Shown here: positions 42,668 through 51,879 of the stretch, one piece after another | Numbering within the stretch: the stretch's first letter is position 1 | How the letters are laid out: each line of letters begins with the position of its first letter | Assembly (NCBI RefSeq): GCF_000314005.1 | Contig: NZ_JH980292.1 | Span: 5,057,894-5,121,893 of the forward strand | Source of the DNA: Spirulina subsalsa PCC 9445 | GTDB taxonomy: Bacteria > Cyanobacteriota > Cyanobacteriia > Cyanobacteriales > Spirulinaceae | Reading direction: 5' to 3' | DNA length: 64,000 nt | Made by a program: the position numbers and the translations under genes | The notes under the pieces: generated by a model | Told to the model about the DNA's origin: nothing | What the model saw: only the letters and a program-made list of their open reading frames with translations | Database searches by the model: none

Positions 42668-45652
42668 TTCTGGGCGGCAGGGGACGAGGAGATGACCGGG
42701 GGCGATTTCGGCGACTAATTCAATGTCCCCCTGGGCGTTGGTGCGCCAAGTTTGGGCTTCGATGAGGGGGGGATGGGGGAGGTTGAGGTCTTGCCAGATG
42801 TTGGTGTTGCTGAGGGGGGCGGTGGGGAAGTTGGGGAAGCCACCGGAACCGATGTTATAGAGGGAAACGGGGTTTTCGGATTCGAGGGCGGCGCATCCGG
42901 TGGCGAGTTCGGCGGTGATGAATTCCCGGGGTAGGTTGTCGAGGCTGAGTTTGTCGAGGATGTCGATGTTAACGATGCCGTCTATGCCGAGTTCGGAGGT
43001 GGCGGTAAAGTCACTTTCGGGGGTGCGACGGCCTTGGAATTGCCGGAAGCCGAAGATGCCCCGGGCGCGTCCGGTAATGTTGCCGCCCCGTCCTTGGAAG
43101 GCGCTGGCGACGATATCGCTGTTTTCGGAGAGGAAGGCGAGGATGAAGCCGCCAACGTCGAAGGTAATGTTACCGCCTGTACCGAATCCTCCGGCTTCGG
43201 CGGTGATGTCGCTGTTGAAGCGGAGGATGATGGATTCGGCGACGGTGAGGTTGATGTTGCCGCCGTTGCCTGCGGCGGTGCTGGCGTTGAGTTTGCCTTG
43301 ATTGTTGAGGAGGATGGAACGGGCTTGAATGTCTAGGTTGCCGGAGTTGCCTATTCCGTCGGTTCTGATGGAGATTTCGGAGTTGTTTTGGATGGTTAGG
43401 GTTCCGGTTTGCAGTTGGATGTTTCCGGCGTTGCCTGTGCCTGTGGCTTGGGCGAGGATGCGGCTGTTTTTGTCGAGGGTGGTTTGTTGGCGGGGGGTGG
43501 CGGTGATGTTGCCGCTTTGTCCGTCAACGGTGGAGGCGGAGATTTGGCTGTTGTTGAGGTTGAGGTTTTGCAGGTTTTGCAGGGTGATGTTGCCGCCACT
43601 GCCTCGGATGGTTTCGGCTTTAAGGGTGCTGTTGGTTAGGTTGAGGTTGTTGGCACTAATCCCTAAGTTCCCGGCGTTTCCGGTTCCAGTATTACTCACA
43701 CCAACTTGAGCGTTCCTCTGTAGGTTCAATTGTGGGGTGAATAGGTCTATATTGCCCGCATTCCCGGTTCCGGTGGCGTTACTGGAGATGAGGCTATTTC
43801 CCCCTAAACTTATCTGTTCGGCGGCACGAATGCCAATATTTCCCCCCTGTCCGTTAACGGTGCTGGTGCTGATTTGGCTTTGATTTTCTAGAAAAAGCGA
43901 TCGCACATTTCCCAATACTACATTCCCCCCCGCGCCCTGTCTGGTTTCTGCGCTTAATTTCCCTTGATTTAAGTTAATCTCACTGGCACTAATCCCTAAG
44001 TTCCCCGCGTTCCCGGTTCCGGTATTACTCACACTAACTTGAGCCTTATTCGTAATATTTAAAACCTGCCCCTGTAGCGTCACATCTCCAGCGCGACCAA
44101 TCCCTATAGACTGGGCAATAATTTCACTATTGCCCCCTAAATTAATCCGATTCCCGTTTAAAACTTCAATATTTCCCCCTTGTCCCCTTTGAGTAGAAGC
44201 CGAAATTTTACTATTATTAGCAAGGGTTAATAATTGTGAATTTCTGATGATAAGATTGCCCCCTTGTGCTATATCTGTTTCAACCGAAAGTAGGGCATTT
44301 TGATTTAATTCCAGAACCCCCACCCTTAAATCAATATTGCCCGCCTTGCCCTGTTGTTCACTTTTCGCTAAAACTTGCCCCCCCTCTAAAATTCGCATTT
44401 GATGGGCGACAACATTTAAATTTCCTGCGTCTGAATTGCCCAAAGTTTGGCTTGTAATTAAACTAGGAACTCCATTCTGAGATCCTCGAACTTCAACTAA
44501 ATTCCCATTGAGATTAATTGTTCCAGCTTTTCCCAAACTATTAACATCCGTTGACGTGGAAATTCTAGCCCCATTTTCCACCAAAAGATTCCCCCCATTC
44601 ACCGTAATATTCCCCGCGTTTCCCGTTGCACCTAACCCTGATTCTGAATAAATCCCACTCGGGCGATCTCCCACAACACCCCTTAAAACGACATTTCCTG
44701 CATTAATAACCGTATTTCCTGCATTACCTGCTCCCACTGTAGAAGTTAAAATCACTCCCCCATTTTCTAGGACTAAAAGCGGGGTTGAAATATTGATATT
44801 CCCCCCATCGGCAATTCCCCCTAAATTTTGAGCATAAAACCCACTCCTAATATTCGTAGATAATGGCGAATTTCCCGAAATTTGCACCGATTCAGAAGCC
44901 CTGACCGTTAACCTTCCCCCCGGTTGATCAAACGTAGGAGGAACACCGACAGTAGAACCCCCAGTTAAAATAATATTGCGACCATCTAAGGTTACATTTC
45001 CCCGCTCTACAGAAATATTAGAAGACTGAGGAATACCAAAATTCAACGTATCGGAAAGGATAATATCTCCACCCACGAAAGACAAGTTATTGCCCGGACT
45101 TGGGATTAAATTTGCCCCTTGCAGTTGAATTGAACCGGGATTAGTCCCCCGTTGGATTCCTACAGGAACACTCATCGTTAAAGGAGGATTATCGCCTGTT
45201 GCGGGAAAAACAATCCCATCACTAAAAACTATCCCTGTTCCCGTAGCTGCCGTAAACGAACCGTTAAAATTTAAACTAGCATTAGCTCCAAAAATAATAC
45301 CGTTGGGATTGAGCAAAAATAAGTTAAAATTAGGGTTAGTGGGTGCAGCTTGAATAAAACCATTAATCTCTGACGGCAATCCTCCCGTTACTCGGGCAAT
45401 GACGTTATTAATAGCCGGATTATGCTGAAATTGGGCAGTATTGAAAAGGGGAACAGAAAATGCTTGAAAACTGTGGAATAGGTTATTCCCTATCGTTGTT
45501 CCTTGGGTAATTGTCCAAGTAAATCCTGCATGATTCACAACCGTATTATTAGGTAGGGTTGTATCTTCAGCAATTTGAGCTTGTAGGGAAGCATTAAAAT
45601 TGAGCAAACCGAGGACAAACCCACTTGATACAACCAGCGCATTTTTAAACAT
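42662..45652 (-). CDS. TpsA-type filamentous haemagglutinin exoprotein (two-partner secretion)
   Basis: The protein has 996 residues. After a signal peptide (LVVSSGFVLGLLNFNASLQA) comes the TPS secretion domain (about 30-150) with HSFQAFSVPLFNTAQFQHNP, NPNGIIFGANASLNFNGSFT. The rest is a long right-handed beta-helix of near-repeats such as GTGNAGNLGISA, TVDGQSGNI and GQGGNIEVLNGN, ending in a Pro-rich Cys-containing tail (PCRPEP). It should be exported across the outer membrane by its TpsB partner, encoded divergently 146 bp away. Likely roles are adhesion, sheath building or contact-dependent interaction. The stop codon lies in a repeat unit, so the original end may have been different. Confidence 0.9.
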   Translation of the reverse strand: MFKNALVVSSGFVLGLLNFNASLQAQIAEDTTLPNNTVVNHAGFTWTITQGTTIGNNLFHSFQAFSVPLFNTAQFQHNPAINNVIARVTGGLPSEINGFIQAAPTNPNFNLFLLNPNGIIFGANASLNFNGSFTAATGTGIVFSDGIVFPATGDNPPLTMSVPVGIQRGTNPGSIQLQGANLIPSPGNNLSFVGGDIILSDTLNFGIPQSSNISVERGNVTLDGRNIILTGGSTVGVPPTFDQPGGRLTVRASESVQISGNSPLSTNIRSGFYAQNLGGIADGGNINISTPLLVLENGGVILTSTVGAGNAGNTVINAGNVVLRGVVGDRPSGIYSESGLGATGNAGNITVNGGNLLVENGARISTSTDVNSLGKAGTINLNGNLVEVRGSQNGVPSLITSQTLGNSDAGNLNVVAHQMRILEGGQVLAKSEQQGKAGNIDLRVGVLELNQNALLSVETDIAQGGNLIIRNSQLLTLANNSKISASTQRGQGGNIEVLNGNRINLGGNSEIIAQSIGIGRAGDVTLQGQVLNITNKAQVSVSNTGTGNAGNLGISASEINLNQGKLSAETRQGAGGNVVLGNVRSLFLENQSQISTSTVNGQGGNIGIRAAEQISLGGNSLISSNATGTGNAGNIDLFTPQLNLQRNAQVGVSNTGTGNAGNLGISANNLNLTNSTLKAETIRGSGGNITLQNLQNLNLNNSQISASTVDGQSGNITATPRQQTTLDKNSRILAQATGTGNAGNIQLQTGTLTIQNNSEISIRTDGIGNSGNLDIQARSILLNNQGKLNASTAAGNGGNINLTVAESIILRFNSDITAEAGGFGTGGNITFDVGGFILAFLSENSDIVASAFQGRGGNITGRARGIFGFRQFQGRRTPESDFTATSELGIDGIVNIDILDKLSLDNLPREFITAELATGCAALESENPVSLYNIGSGGFPNFPTAPLSNTNIWQDLNLPHPPLIEAQTWRTNAQGDIELVAEIAPGHLLVPCRPEP

Positions 45653-45698
45653 ATTATAGTTTGAACTCCAAAAATAAGGTTATTTGTCTTAATTCCTA

Positions 45699-45728
45699 GG
45701 TTAGGCACAGGAAAAGCGCAACCCAACA
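45699..45728 (-). repeat. 30-bp leader motif, copy 2 (tpsA)
   Basis: One base different from 37170-37199. It stands 47 bp upstream of the tpsA start. Next to it, AGGTTGGGT (45753-45761) and ACCCAACCT (45775-45783) form a 9-bp hairpin just before the TpsB gene. Confidence 0.75.
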
Positions 45729-45798
45729 AATAAATTACCGCCAGTATTGGGAAGGTTGGGTTACATTTCATTTCACCCAACCTACAAATTTAAGTAAA

Positions 45799-47529
45799 AT
45801 GATGTCACCGAACCTAGCTCAACCCATCTACCACCAAAATATGAGAAAAATTGCTCAATTTTGCGGCATTCCAGCCTTAATTCTCCTCAGTTGGGGCGGG
45901 ATCTTAAATCCCCTATTTTTAAACCCCCTTGCGGCTCAAAATCTACCCAATCCTAACCCAAATTTCCCCCCTCCAGATCCCCCCTCTCCTCTCCCTCCCC
46001 CGGAAGAATTGCTCACTCCCCCCTCTCCCCCCACTCCTCTGAGGGAGACGCTTCCCCCCGATAGGATAACGGTAACGCGGTATGAGGTGCGAGGGAGTAC
46101 CGTGTTTAGTGAGGAACAGTTACAGGCCATTACAGCGCCTTTTACGGGGGAAGGGGTGACATTTGATCAGCTAGTGGCTGCCCGTTCTGCGGTGGAACAA
46201 TTGTATTTAGAGCATCAGTATTTAACCTCTGGGGCCTATCTACCCCTACAAACCATTCAAGGGGGGGTGGTGATTATTCAGGTGGTGGAGGGACGGATTG
46301 CAGAGATTGAGATGCAGGGGTTAAATCGTCTCCCAGAACAGTATATCCGCCGACGTTTACCGAATGCCCAGAGGGTTCCTTTACATCTGCCCAGTTTGGA
46401 GGAGGAGATTCAACTGTTGCAACAAAATCCTTTGATTGCGGGAATCTCTGCCAACTTGATTGAGGGGGAAAATCCGGGGGAAAATGTGCTAGATGTGACA
46501 GTACAAGAGGCATCCCCGTGGCAGGTGCAAGTGGGGGTGACAAATGATCGGGTGCCGACGGTGGGAACGGTGGAAGGGTATGGAATGATCAGTTGGGGGA
46601 ATGTTGGGGGATGGGGAGATCGTTTGGGGGGGAGTTATCGCAGGAGTGAGGGGAGTGAGGGGTGGGAGGTAAGTTATGCGCTGCCGTTGAATGCTCAGGA
46701 GGGGACGCTGGGATTGCGTTACAATCTCACGAATAGTCGGATTATTGACCCGGTGTTTGAGATTTTACAGATTAGTTCTCGTTCTCGTTATTGGGAATTG
46801 ACGGTGAATCAGCCTGTGGTGCGATCGCTCCGAGAAGAGTTTACCCTAGGATTTAGTCTATCCCATCAGGTCAATGAGACGTTTTTACAGGATATTCCTT
46901 TCCCCCTCAGTGTGGGGGCCGATAGTCGGGGGGTGACTCGTGTTTCTGTGTTGGGTTTTAGTCAAACTTGGTTGAGACGTTCAGAAAAAAGTGCGATCGC
47001 CCTCCGTTCCCAATTTAACTGGGGAGTCAATCTTTTAGACCCCACTCGCAATAATACCCCCCCCGATGGTCGGTTTTTCACTTGGCTTGGTCGATTACAA
47101 TGGGTTCATCGTCTAACCCCCGATACTACCCTAATCCTACGGGGAACCTACCAATGGGCGGATCGTCCCCTCCTTGGGGTACAACAGTTAAGTGTGGGAG
47201 GTCGAAACACGGTGCGAGGATACCGTCAAGACTTGAGCCTTGGGGATCACGGGTTTTATAGCACGTTAGAACTACAGTTTCCCCTAGCCCGTCTCCCAGA
47301 AGACAGGGGAACTCTTTACCTAACCCCCTTTTTGGACTATGGCCGAACTTGGAGACAGGGGGCCGAGTCGGTGAACACCTTGGCCGGACTGGGAACCGGG
47401 ATGATCTGGCAAATCGGCGACTCATTTCAAGCGCGCTTAGATTGGGGGGTGCCGGTGTTGAATGCTTCCTCTTCCGTTGGGACATGGCAAGAACAAGGGT
47501 TACATTTTTCCCTACAATTGTCCTATTAA
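45799..47529 (+). CDS. TpsB outer-membrane transporter (ShlB/FhaC/HecB family)
   Basis: The protein has 576 residues. A signal peptide follows MRKIAQFCGIPALILLSWGG, whose Met at 45841 is an alternative start. A Pro-rich stretch (about 50-80) leads to two POTRA domains (about 90-240), including VTRYEVRGSTVFSEEQLQAI and GGVVIIQVVEGRIAEIEMQG. The 16-strand barrel follows (about 245-576, LRYNLTNSRIIDPVFEILQI, GGRNTVRGYRQDLSLGDHGF, ending LHFSLQLSY). The VRGY box is the conserved loop-6 motif of TpsB/Omp85 proteins. It should secrete the adjacent TpsA protein. The divergent arrangement suggests shared control. Confidence 0.94.
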   Translation: MMSPNLAQPIYHQNMRKIAQFCGIPALILLSWGGILNPLFLNPLAAQNLPNPNPNFPPPDPPSPLPPPEELLTPPSPPTPLRETLPPDRITVTRYEVRGSTVFSEEQLQAITAPFTGEGVTFDQLVAARSAVEQLYLEHQYLTSGAYLPLQTIQGGVVIIQVVEGRIAEIEMQGLNRLPEQYIRRRLPNAQRVPLHLPSLEEEIQLLQQNPLIAGISANLIEGENPGENVLDVTVQEASPWQVQVGVTNDRVPTVGTVEGYGMISWGNVGGWGDRLGGSYRRSEGSEGWEVSYALPLNAQEGTLGLRYNLTNSRIIDPVFEILQISSRSRYWELTVNQPVVRSLREEFTLGFSLSHQVNETFLQDIPFPLSVGADSRGVTRVSVLGFSQTWLRRSEKSAIALRSQFNWGVNLLDPTRNNTPPDGRFFTWLGRLQWVHRLTPDTTLILRGTYQWADRPLLGVQQLSVGGRNTVRGYRQDLSLGDHGFYSTLELQFPLARLPEDRGTLYLTPFLDYGRTWRQGAESVNTLAGLGTGMIWQIGDSFQARLDWGVPVLNASSSVGTWQEQGLHFSLQLSY

Positions 47530-47781
47530 ATCCTGCCTGATACATTTACGCTACATTTTTCCGGTTTTTCCCGGACAATGGGACGATAGCACTATTACCC
47601 GTTAAGGTAACAGAGGCGTTATCCCGCAAAGCACGCACGAAAGATTCCCAAATCAGGGGTACATTTTCCCGGACAAAATAACCGGAAACGTTTTTATGAC
47701 GGGGGAAAAGAGGGGAGAGGAAACTTTTCCCGGAGAAGGGTGTCCTCAGTGAACATACAGAGTTTAGATGGGTAAACCGTC

Positions 47782-48393
47782 ATGAAATATTGCGCTCGGA
47801 TTCGGTTTTGGCCTGTTATTTGTTCTTTAGGGGCGATCGCACCGTTATTCCTATTTAACCCGGCCGCCCAAGCACAAACGGGGATGTCAGGGAATTATAT
47901 GGGGTTTGGTATGGGGAATAATTCATCAGGTTTAGTGGAGGACTTAATCCGTCAACAGTTTGGGGGAATTACCATTGATACCCTCAGCACCTTAACAGGA
48001 ATTAACTTATCCACTCCGCCTAAATCTTCCGCTTCCTCTTCCCCCGTCGGGACTTCTTTTAATGGCCGTTATGATGTCCCCCATAGTAATTTATCCGTCC
48101 GAGGGGCGGCATTTTTAGGCAGTCAAACCCGCGTTGTTGAACCGTCTGTTTCCTATGATTTTCCGGTGGCCGAAAATACCAACGTTTATGTTGGGGGCGG
48201 TTATACTTTTGTGGAAGGAAAATCAACAGCAACTCCCCTCGGAGAAACCAGTTCCCCCGTCATTACCGCCGGGGTAGAAACGGCCGTTATGGGGGATTTT
48301 GTCATTTATGGCAATGCCCGATTCCGGTTAAGTAATCCCACCCCCAACAGTTCTCCCTTGCGGATGCAGGTGGGAGCAGGGTATCGTTTTTGA
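47782..48393 (+). CDS. Outer-membrane beta-barrel protein, porin/opacity-like
   Basis: The protein has 203 residues. A signal peptide runs to AQAQ (about residue 32). A flexible region follows (to about 85), then regular amphipathic strands: GRYDVPHSNLSVRGAAFLG, VVEPSVSYDFPVAENTNVYV, GVETAVMGDFVIYGNARFRL and MQVGAGYRF at the end, with the terminal Phe typical of barrel proteins. It is likely an eight-strand barrel in the outer membrane. It lies 252 bp after the TpsB gene on the same strand. Exact function is unknown. Confidence 0.8.
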   Translation: MKYCARIRFWPVICSLGAIAPLFLFNPAAQAQTGMSGNYMGFGMGNNSSGLVEDLIRQQFGGITIDTLSTLTGINLSTPPKSSASSSPVGTSFNGRYDVPHSNLSVRGAAFLGSQTRVVEPSVSYDFPVAENTNVYVGGGYTFVEGKSTATPLGETSSPVITAGVETAVMGDFVIYGNARFRLSNPTPNSSPLRMQVGAGYRF

Positions 48394-48456
48394 GCCAAGA
48401 GGTAGAACGTCCTGATGACATCCTCAAACAAAATAACGAAATAGATGGAAAATTTG

Positions 48457-48548
48457 TCCGGAACACCATAGACCCTCACCGTAGTAGAAAAAAGAGTAGA
48501 TGCACCCTGATTGGTTGACCTTGGCTGGATACCAGCCAAGGTTTTTAT
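48457..48548 (+). ncRNA. sRNA-like unit 1 with intrinsic terminator
   Basis: The unit runs from TCCGGAA through TAGATGCACCCTGATTGGTT (48497-48516) to a 10-bp perfect hairpin, CCTTGGCTGG-ATA-CCAGCCAAGG (48519-48541), and a T-run. A second unit with the same parts lies 138 bp on. There is no ORF in it. I infer a small RNA gene; the 5' end is a guess from the conserved start of similarity. Confidence 0.5.
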
Positions 48549-48598
48549 TGCTCTTTTTACCGCCAGTTCTCCCGATTTTTGCGCTTTTTCTAAAAATG

Positions 48599-48692
48599 TC
48601 CGGAATCTTAGGAGAACCTGCTGTAACAACACATTAGATGCACCCTGATTGGTTTCCCTTGGCTGGTTTCAGCCAAGGCTTTTTCTTTTTTT
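48599..48692 (+). ncRNA. sRNA-like unit 2 with intrinsic terminator
   Basis: It contains TCCGGAA near its start, the same 20-base TAGATGCACCCTGATTGGTT (48635-48654), then CCTTGGCTG-GTTT-CAGCCAAGG (48657-48678) and CTTTTTCTTTTTTT. The terminator of this copy is strong. The intervening bases diverged, so selection appears to act on the shared 20-mer and hairpin. The rest of 48394-48792 shows no gene. Confidence 0.5.
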
Positions 48693-48792
48693 AGCCCAGT
48701 TCACTACAGGATAACCTACCCATTTCGTCCAAATTTAGCGACAATAGACTGAGATTTTCCATCTCGTGACTGGCAAGCCCATCTAAAATGCT

Positions 48793-50286
48793 ATGTACCG
48801 TTATTGTCTTTCTCTCCTTCTCGGTTTTTCGTTAGCCACCCTTCCGGGGAGCGTTCTCGCTCAAAGGGTGGATGCTCAAAGAATTGAGCAGTTGTTTGAA
48901 CAAGGAAATGCGGCTCAGGACGCAGGAGATTATAATGGGGCGGAGTCGATTTGGCGCAGGTTGTTGCGCATTGATCCCGAAAATGGGGCGGCTTATAATA
49001 ATCTGGGCAATACCCTACAAGCCCAAGGGAAGCTAGAGGAAGCCATTGCCGCCTATCAACGCGCCATTGAACTCGAACCGACGGCCATTCGTTACTATAA
49101 TCTGGGGAATGCCTTCTATGAGCAAGGAGAGTTAGACGAGGCGATCGCGGCTTATCAAGAAGCCATTCGTCTGGATCCTGAATATGTCTACAGTTACAAC
49201 AATTTGGGCAATGCTCTAAGTGATCAAGGAGATTTAGAGGGAGCTATTGCTGTCTATCAACAAGCCATTCAAGTAGCCCCCGATGATCCCCTAGCCTATA
49301 GTAATTTGGGGGTGATTCTGGGGGAACAGGGACGCAGGGAGGAGGCGATCGCGGCCTTTCGCCAAGCCCTCCAACTAGACACCCCCCCCAATGGTGTCAC
49401 CCACAATGGCTTAGGCATTGCTTTAGCCGAACAAGGGGACTTAGAAGGGGCAATGAGAGCCTATCGGGAAGCGTTGCGCATTGAACCCAATCCCATCTAT
49501 TATCGCAATTTGGGCATGGTTTTAGTCGAGATGGAACAATGGGAGGCGGCCATTGCAGCCTACCGACAAGCCCTCAATTTAGACCCCAATTATTACCCCG
49601 CCTATAATAGTCTGGGCTTGGCTTATACCGACTTGGGGCAATATGAAGACGCGATCGCCGCCTACCAAAAAGCCCTAGAATTAAACCCCGAATACCATTG
49701 GTCCCACTACAATCTCGGCGTTGTCTTAAGTCTCATGGGGCGTTATACAGAATCCATCCAAGCCTATCAACGCACCCTAGAACTTGATCCCACCTATGCC
49801 CCCGCTTACTACAGTTTAGGCATTGATTTAGGGCAGGAAGGCAACTATAACGAAGCCATTGAGCAACTCCGTCAGGCCATTGTTTATGATCCCAGCTTCA
49901 CCGATGCCTATATTTGGCTTAGTATCTGGTATCAACGGGCGGGGGATTTAGAACAAGCCCAAAGCATGATTCAACAAGCCCTTAATTTAGAACCCCAATC
50001 TACTTGGGCCTATGCGAGTTTAGGGGATTTATTATTAGAACAGGGAAATGCTAGTGAGGCGATCGCCCGTTACCGCCAAGCCCTTGGTTTACCCGATCGC
50101 CCCGGTGTGGGAACCACAGCCCACGCTCACGCCCACAATGGCCTGGGCAGTGCCTTAAAAGTCCAAGGCAATCTAGAGCAGGCGATCGCAGAATTTCGTC
50201 AAGCCCTCGCCCTCGATCCCGATTACACCACCGCCCAAGAAAATCTACGCACCACTCAACAACTGTTACAACGGAATAGGGAGTAG
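48793..50286 (+). CDS. Secreted TPR-repeat protein
   Basis: The protein has 497 residues. A signal peptide (CLSLLLGFSLATLPGSVLAQ) is followed by about twelve consecutive TPR units of 34 residues, for example AAYNNLGNTLQAQGKLEEAI and ALAYSNLGVILGEQGRREEA-like stretches, filling residues 30-495. Such solenoids act as protein-binding scaffolds; this one would work in the periplasm. The tandem repeats are well conserved at codon level. Function beyond binding is unknown. Its end runs into a low-complexity repeat. Confidence 0.9.
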   Translation: MYRYCLSLLLGFSLATLPGSVLAQRVDAQRIEQLFEQGNAAQDAGDYNGAESIWRRLLRIDPENGAAYNNLGNTLQAQGKLEEAIAAYQRAIELEPTAIRYYNLGNAFYEQGELDEAIAAYQEAIRLDPEYVYSYNNLGNALSDQGDLEGAIAVYQQAIQVAPDDPLAYSNLGVILGEQGRREEAIAAFRQALQLDTPPNGVTHNGLGIALAEQGDLEGAMRAYREALRIEPNPIYYRNLGMVLVEMEQWEAAIAAYRQALNLDPNYYPAYNSLGLAYTDLGQYEDAIAAYQKALELNPEYHWSHYNLGVVLSLMGRYTESIQAYQRTLELDPTYAPAYYSLGIDLGQEGNYNEAIEQLRQAIVYDPSFTDAYIWLSIWYQRAGDLEQAQSMIQQALNLEPQSTWAYASLGDLLLEQGNASEAIARYRQALGLPDRPGVGTTAHAHAHNGLGSALKVQGNLEQAIAEFRQALALDPDYTTAQENLRTTQQLLQRNRE

Positions 50287-50376
50287 GGAGTCGGGAGTCA
50301 GGAATCGGGAGATTGCCTCTCCCCTGCTCCCCCTTCCCCCCTCTCCCCTCTCCCCTATTCCCTGTTCCCTATACCC
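50281..50376. repeat. Heptanucleotide-type low-complexity repeat
   Basis: GGGAGTAGGGAGTCGGGAGTC-type units (purine-rich) are followed by CTCCCCTGCTCCCCCTTCCC and CCCTATTCCCTGTTCCC units (pyrimidine-rich). The TPR gene stop (TAG at 50284) lies in the first unit and the DUF58 gene starts 2 bp after the block. Confidence 0.7.
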
Positions 50377-50377
50377 T

Positions 50378-51532
50378 ATGAAAATTACCCGAAGACTCCA
50401 TCATTGGCTTGAACAACGCTGGGCTGCCCCTGCCTATAGTGGGGGGATTTTGTTAACCCTAGCCTTGTGTTTTTTTGGAGCAGCAACCAATACAATGGCC
50501 GGATGGTTATATGCCATCAGTGGGCTAATTCTCGCCCTCTTAGGCCTCAGTATCCTGCTGTCTATGCGCAATTTATCTCAGTTGAAAGTGCGGCGCTTCC
50601 CCATTACCCCCGTAACCGTGGGAGATGAATTAGCCATTGAGTTAGAACTAGAAAACCCCACCCTCCAACCGAAACTTTTACTACAAGTGTGGGATCAAGT
50701 CCCTCCCCCCCTCCAAACTCAGGAGGCGATCGCCCTCGAAGTCATCCCCCCCCAAACCACCCAACGCTGCACCGCTTACTATCAGGCCCGGAAACGGGGA
50801 GTTTATCGTTGGCAAAACGTGGATTTACGCACCGCCTCCCCCTTGGGCTTGTTTTGGTGTCGTCGCAGCCACTCCGCCCCCGGCAAAGCCATTGTTTACC
50901 CCACCGTCTTACCCCTCACCTACTGCCCCCTCGTGGAAAGTTTAGGCCAAGACGACACCCTACAAATTGAGCGCGATCGCCGCTACCAATCCGCCACCCA
51001 AGGCATCACCAAAGCCCTCCGCCCCTACCGTCTCGGAGATCCTACCCGCCTCATCCACTGGCGCACCAGCGCCCGTTTAGGCATCCTACAAGTCCGAGAA
51101 TTGGAAATGCTCACCAGTGGCCAAGAAGTGGTCATCTGTTTAGATACCCAGCACCCCTGGGACCCAGACAGCTTTGAACAAGCGGTAACAGCCACAGCCT
51201 CCCTTTATTTTTATGCCAGTCGCGCCCAACTCGCCGTTAAATTATGGACGGCTAAAACGGGCTTAGTCCAAGGCAATCACTTAGTTTTAGAAACCCTAGC
51301 CGCCACCTCTCCCCAAGAAGAAAGACACGGGGATCCCCCCCAAAATGTCCCCCTCGTTTGGCTAACGTCTTCCCGACAAACCTTGCAAAATTTGCCGACT
51401 GGGAGTTGTTATGTGTTGTTCCCCGATCCCCTAGCCGGAACGATTGCACCCATTCTTCAATCTACCTATCCCGGGTTAGTAATTGATCCCGAAAAAGGTT
51501 TACAGCAACAACTTCAACGCAGGATTTGTTAA
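50378..51532 (+). CDS. DUF58-domain membrane protein
   Basis: The protein has 384 residues. Two membrane helices span about 18-62 (SGGILLTLALCFFGAATNTM, GWLYAISGLILALLGLSILL). A beta-sandwich part (about 65-165) is followed by the DUF58 signature ALRPYRLGDPTRLIHWRTSA with RLGILQVRELE, then a vWA-like end (VVICLDTQHPWDPDSFEQAV). DUF58 proteins are often linked with MoxR ATPases and transglutaminase-like proteins, none of which is adjacent here. Function is unresolved. The start codon follows a repeat block, so the promoter is probably inside or before the upstream gene. Confidence 0.88.
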   Translation: MKITRRLHHWLEQRWAAPAYSGGILLTLALCFFGAATNTMAGWLYAISGLILALLGLSILLSMRNLSQLKVRRFPITPVTVGDELAIELELENPTLQPKLLLQVWDQVPPPLQTQEAIALEVIPPQTTQRCTAYYQARKRGVYRWQNVDLRTASPLGLFWCRRSHSAPGKAIVYPTVLPLTYCPLVESLGQDDTLQIERDRRYQSATQGITKALRPYRLGDPTRLIHWRTSARLGILQVRELEMLTSGQEVVICLDTQHPWDPDSFEQAVTATASLYFYASRAQLAVKLWTAKTGLVQGNHLVLETLAATSPQEERHGDPPQNVPLVWLTSSRQTLQNLPTGSCYVLFPDPLAGTIAPILQSTYPGLVIDPEKGLQQQLQRRIC

Positions 51533-51595
51533 AAAAATGGCCTCAAAATTTGCACTTTTTTTGTTGACTTTTGACTTTTGTAGTGATATTATTAG

Positions 51596-51643
51596 ATAAT
51601 GGGAGTGGTTGCTTTCATTGACAGGTTCAACCACTCCCATTAT
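51596..51643. repeat. 16-bp perfect hairpin
   Basis: ATAATGGGAGTGGTTG (51596-51611) and CAACCACTCCCATTAT (51628-51643) are perfect inverses with a 16-nt loop. There is no T-run on either strand. It lies about 65 bp after the DUF58 stop in a 347-bp gap (51533-51879) that has no gene; the rest of the gap is AT-rich. A stabilising 3' hairpin or a small mobile palindrome are both possible. Confidence 0.6.
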
Positions 51644-51879
51644 GAAAAAACTTTAACTAAAAACATTATCCCAAGGCCTCGCCCTTTCGTCAAAAAAAAT
51701 TACATTTCGTTACATAATGTGATCAAGTTTTCAATTTCTAGCCTGAACAATCCTGCCCGTGTTAAGTAGCATTTAAGGAAAAATAGTGCTAGAACAGAAA
51801 ATACGACTTTGAACGTGTTTTCAAATCTGTTTTCCAATCCATCCCAATAACTCACCCCATCTTTAACCGAGAAACCACC

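Noticed and set aside
42752-43709. Several plus-strand frames opposite tpsA
   Set aside because: They mirror the repetitive Gly/Asn codons of the beta-helix and have no independent signals.
48306-48632. 108-codon minus-strand frame over the tandem hairpin region
   Set aside because: It overlaps the barrel-protein gene end and the terminators, and the translation shows no protein-like pattern.
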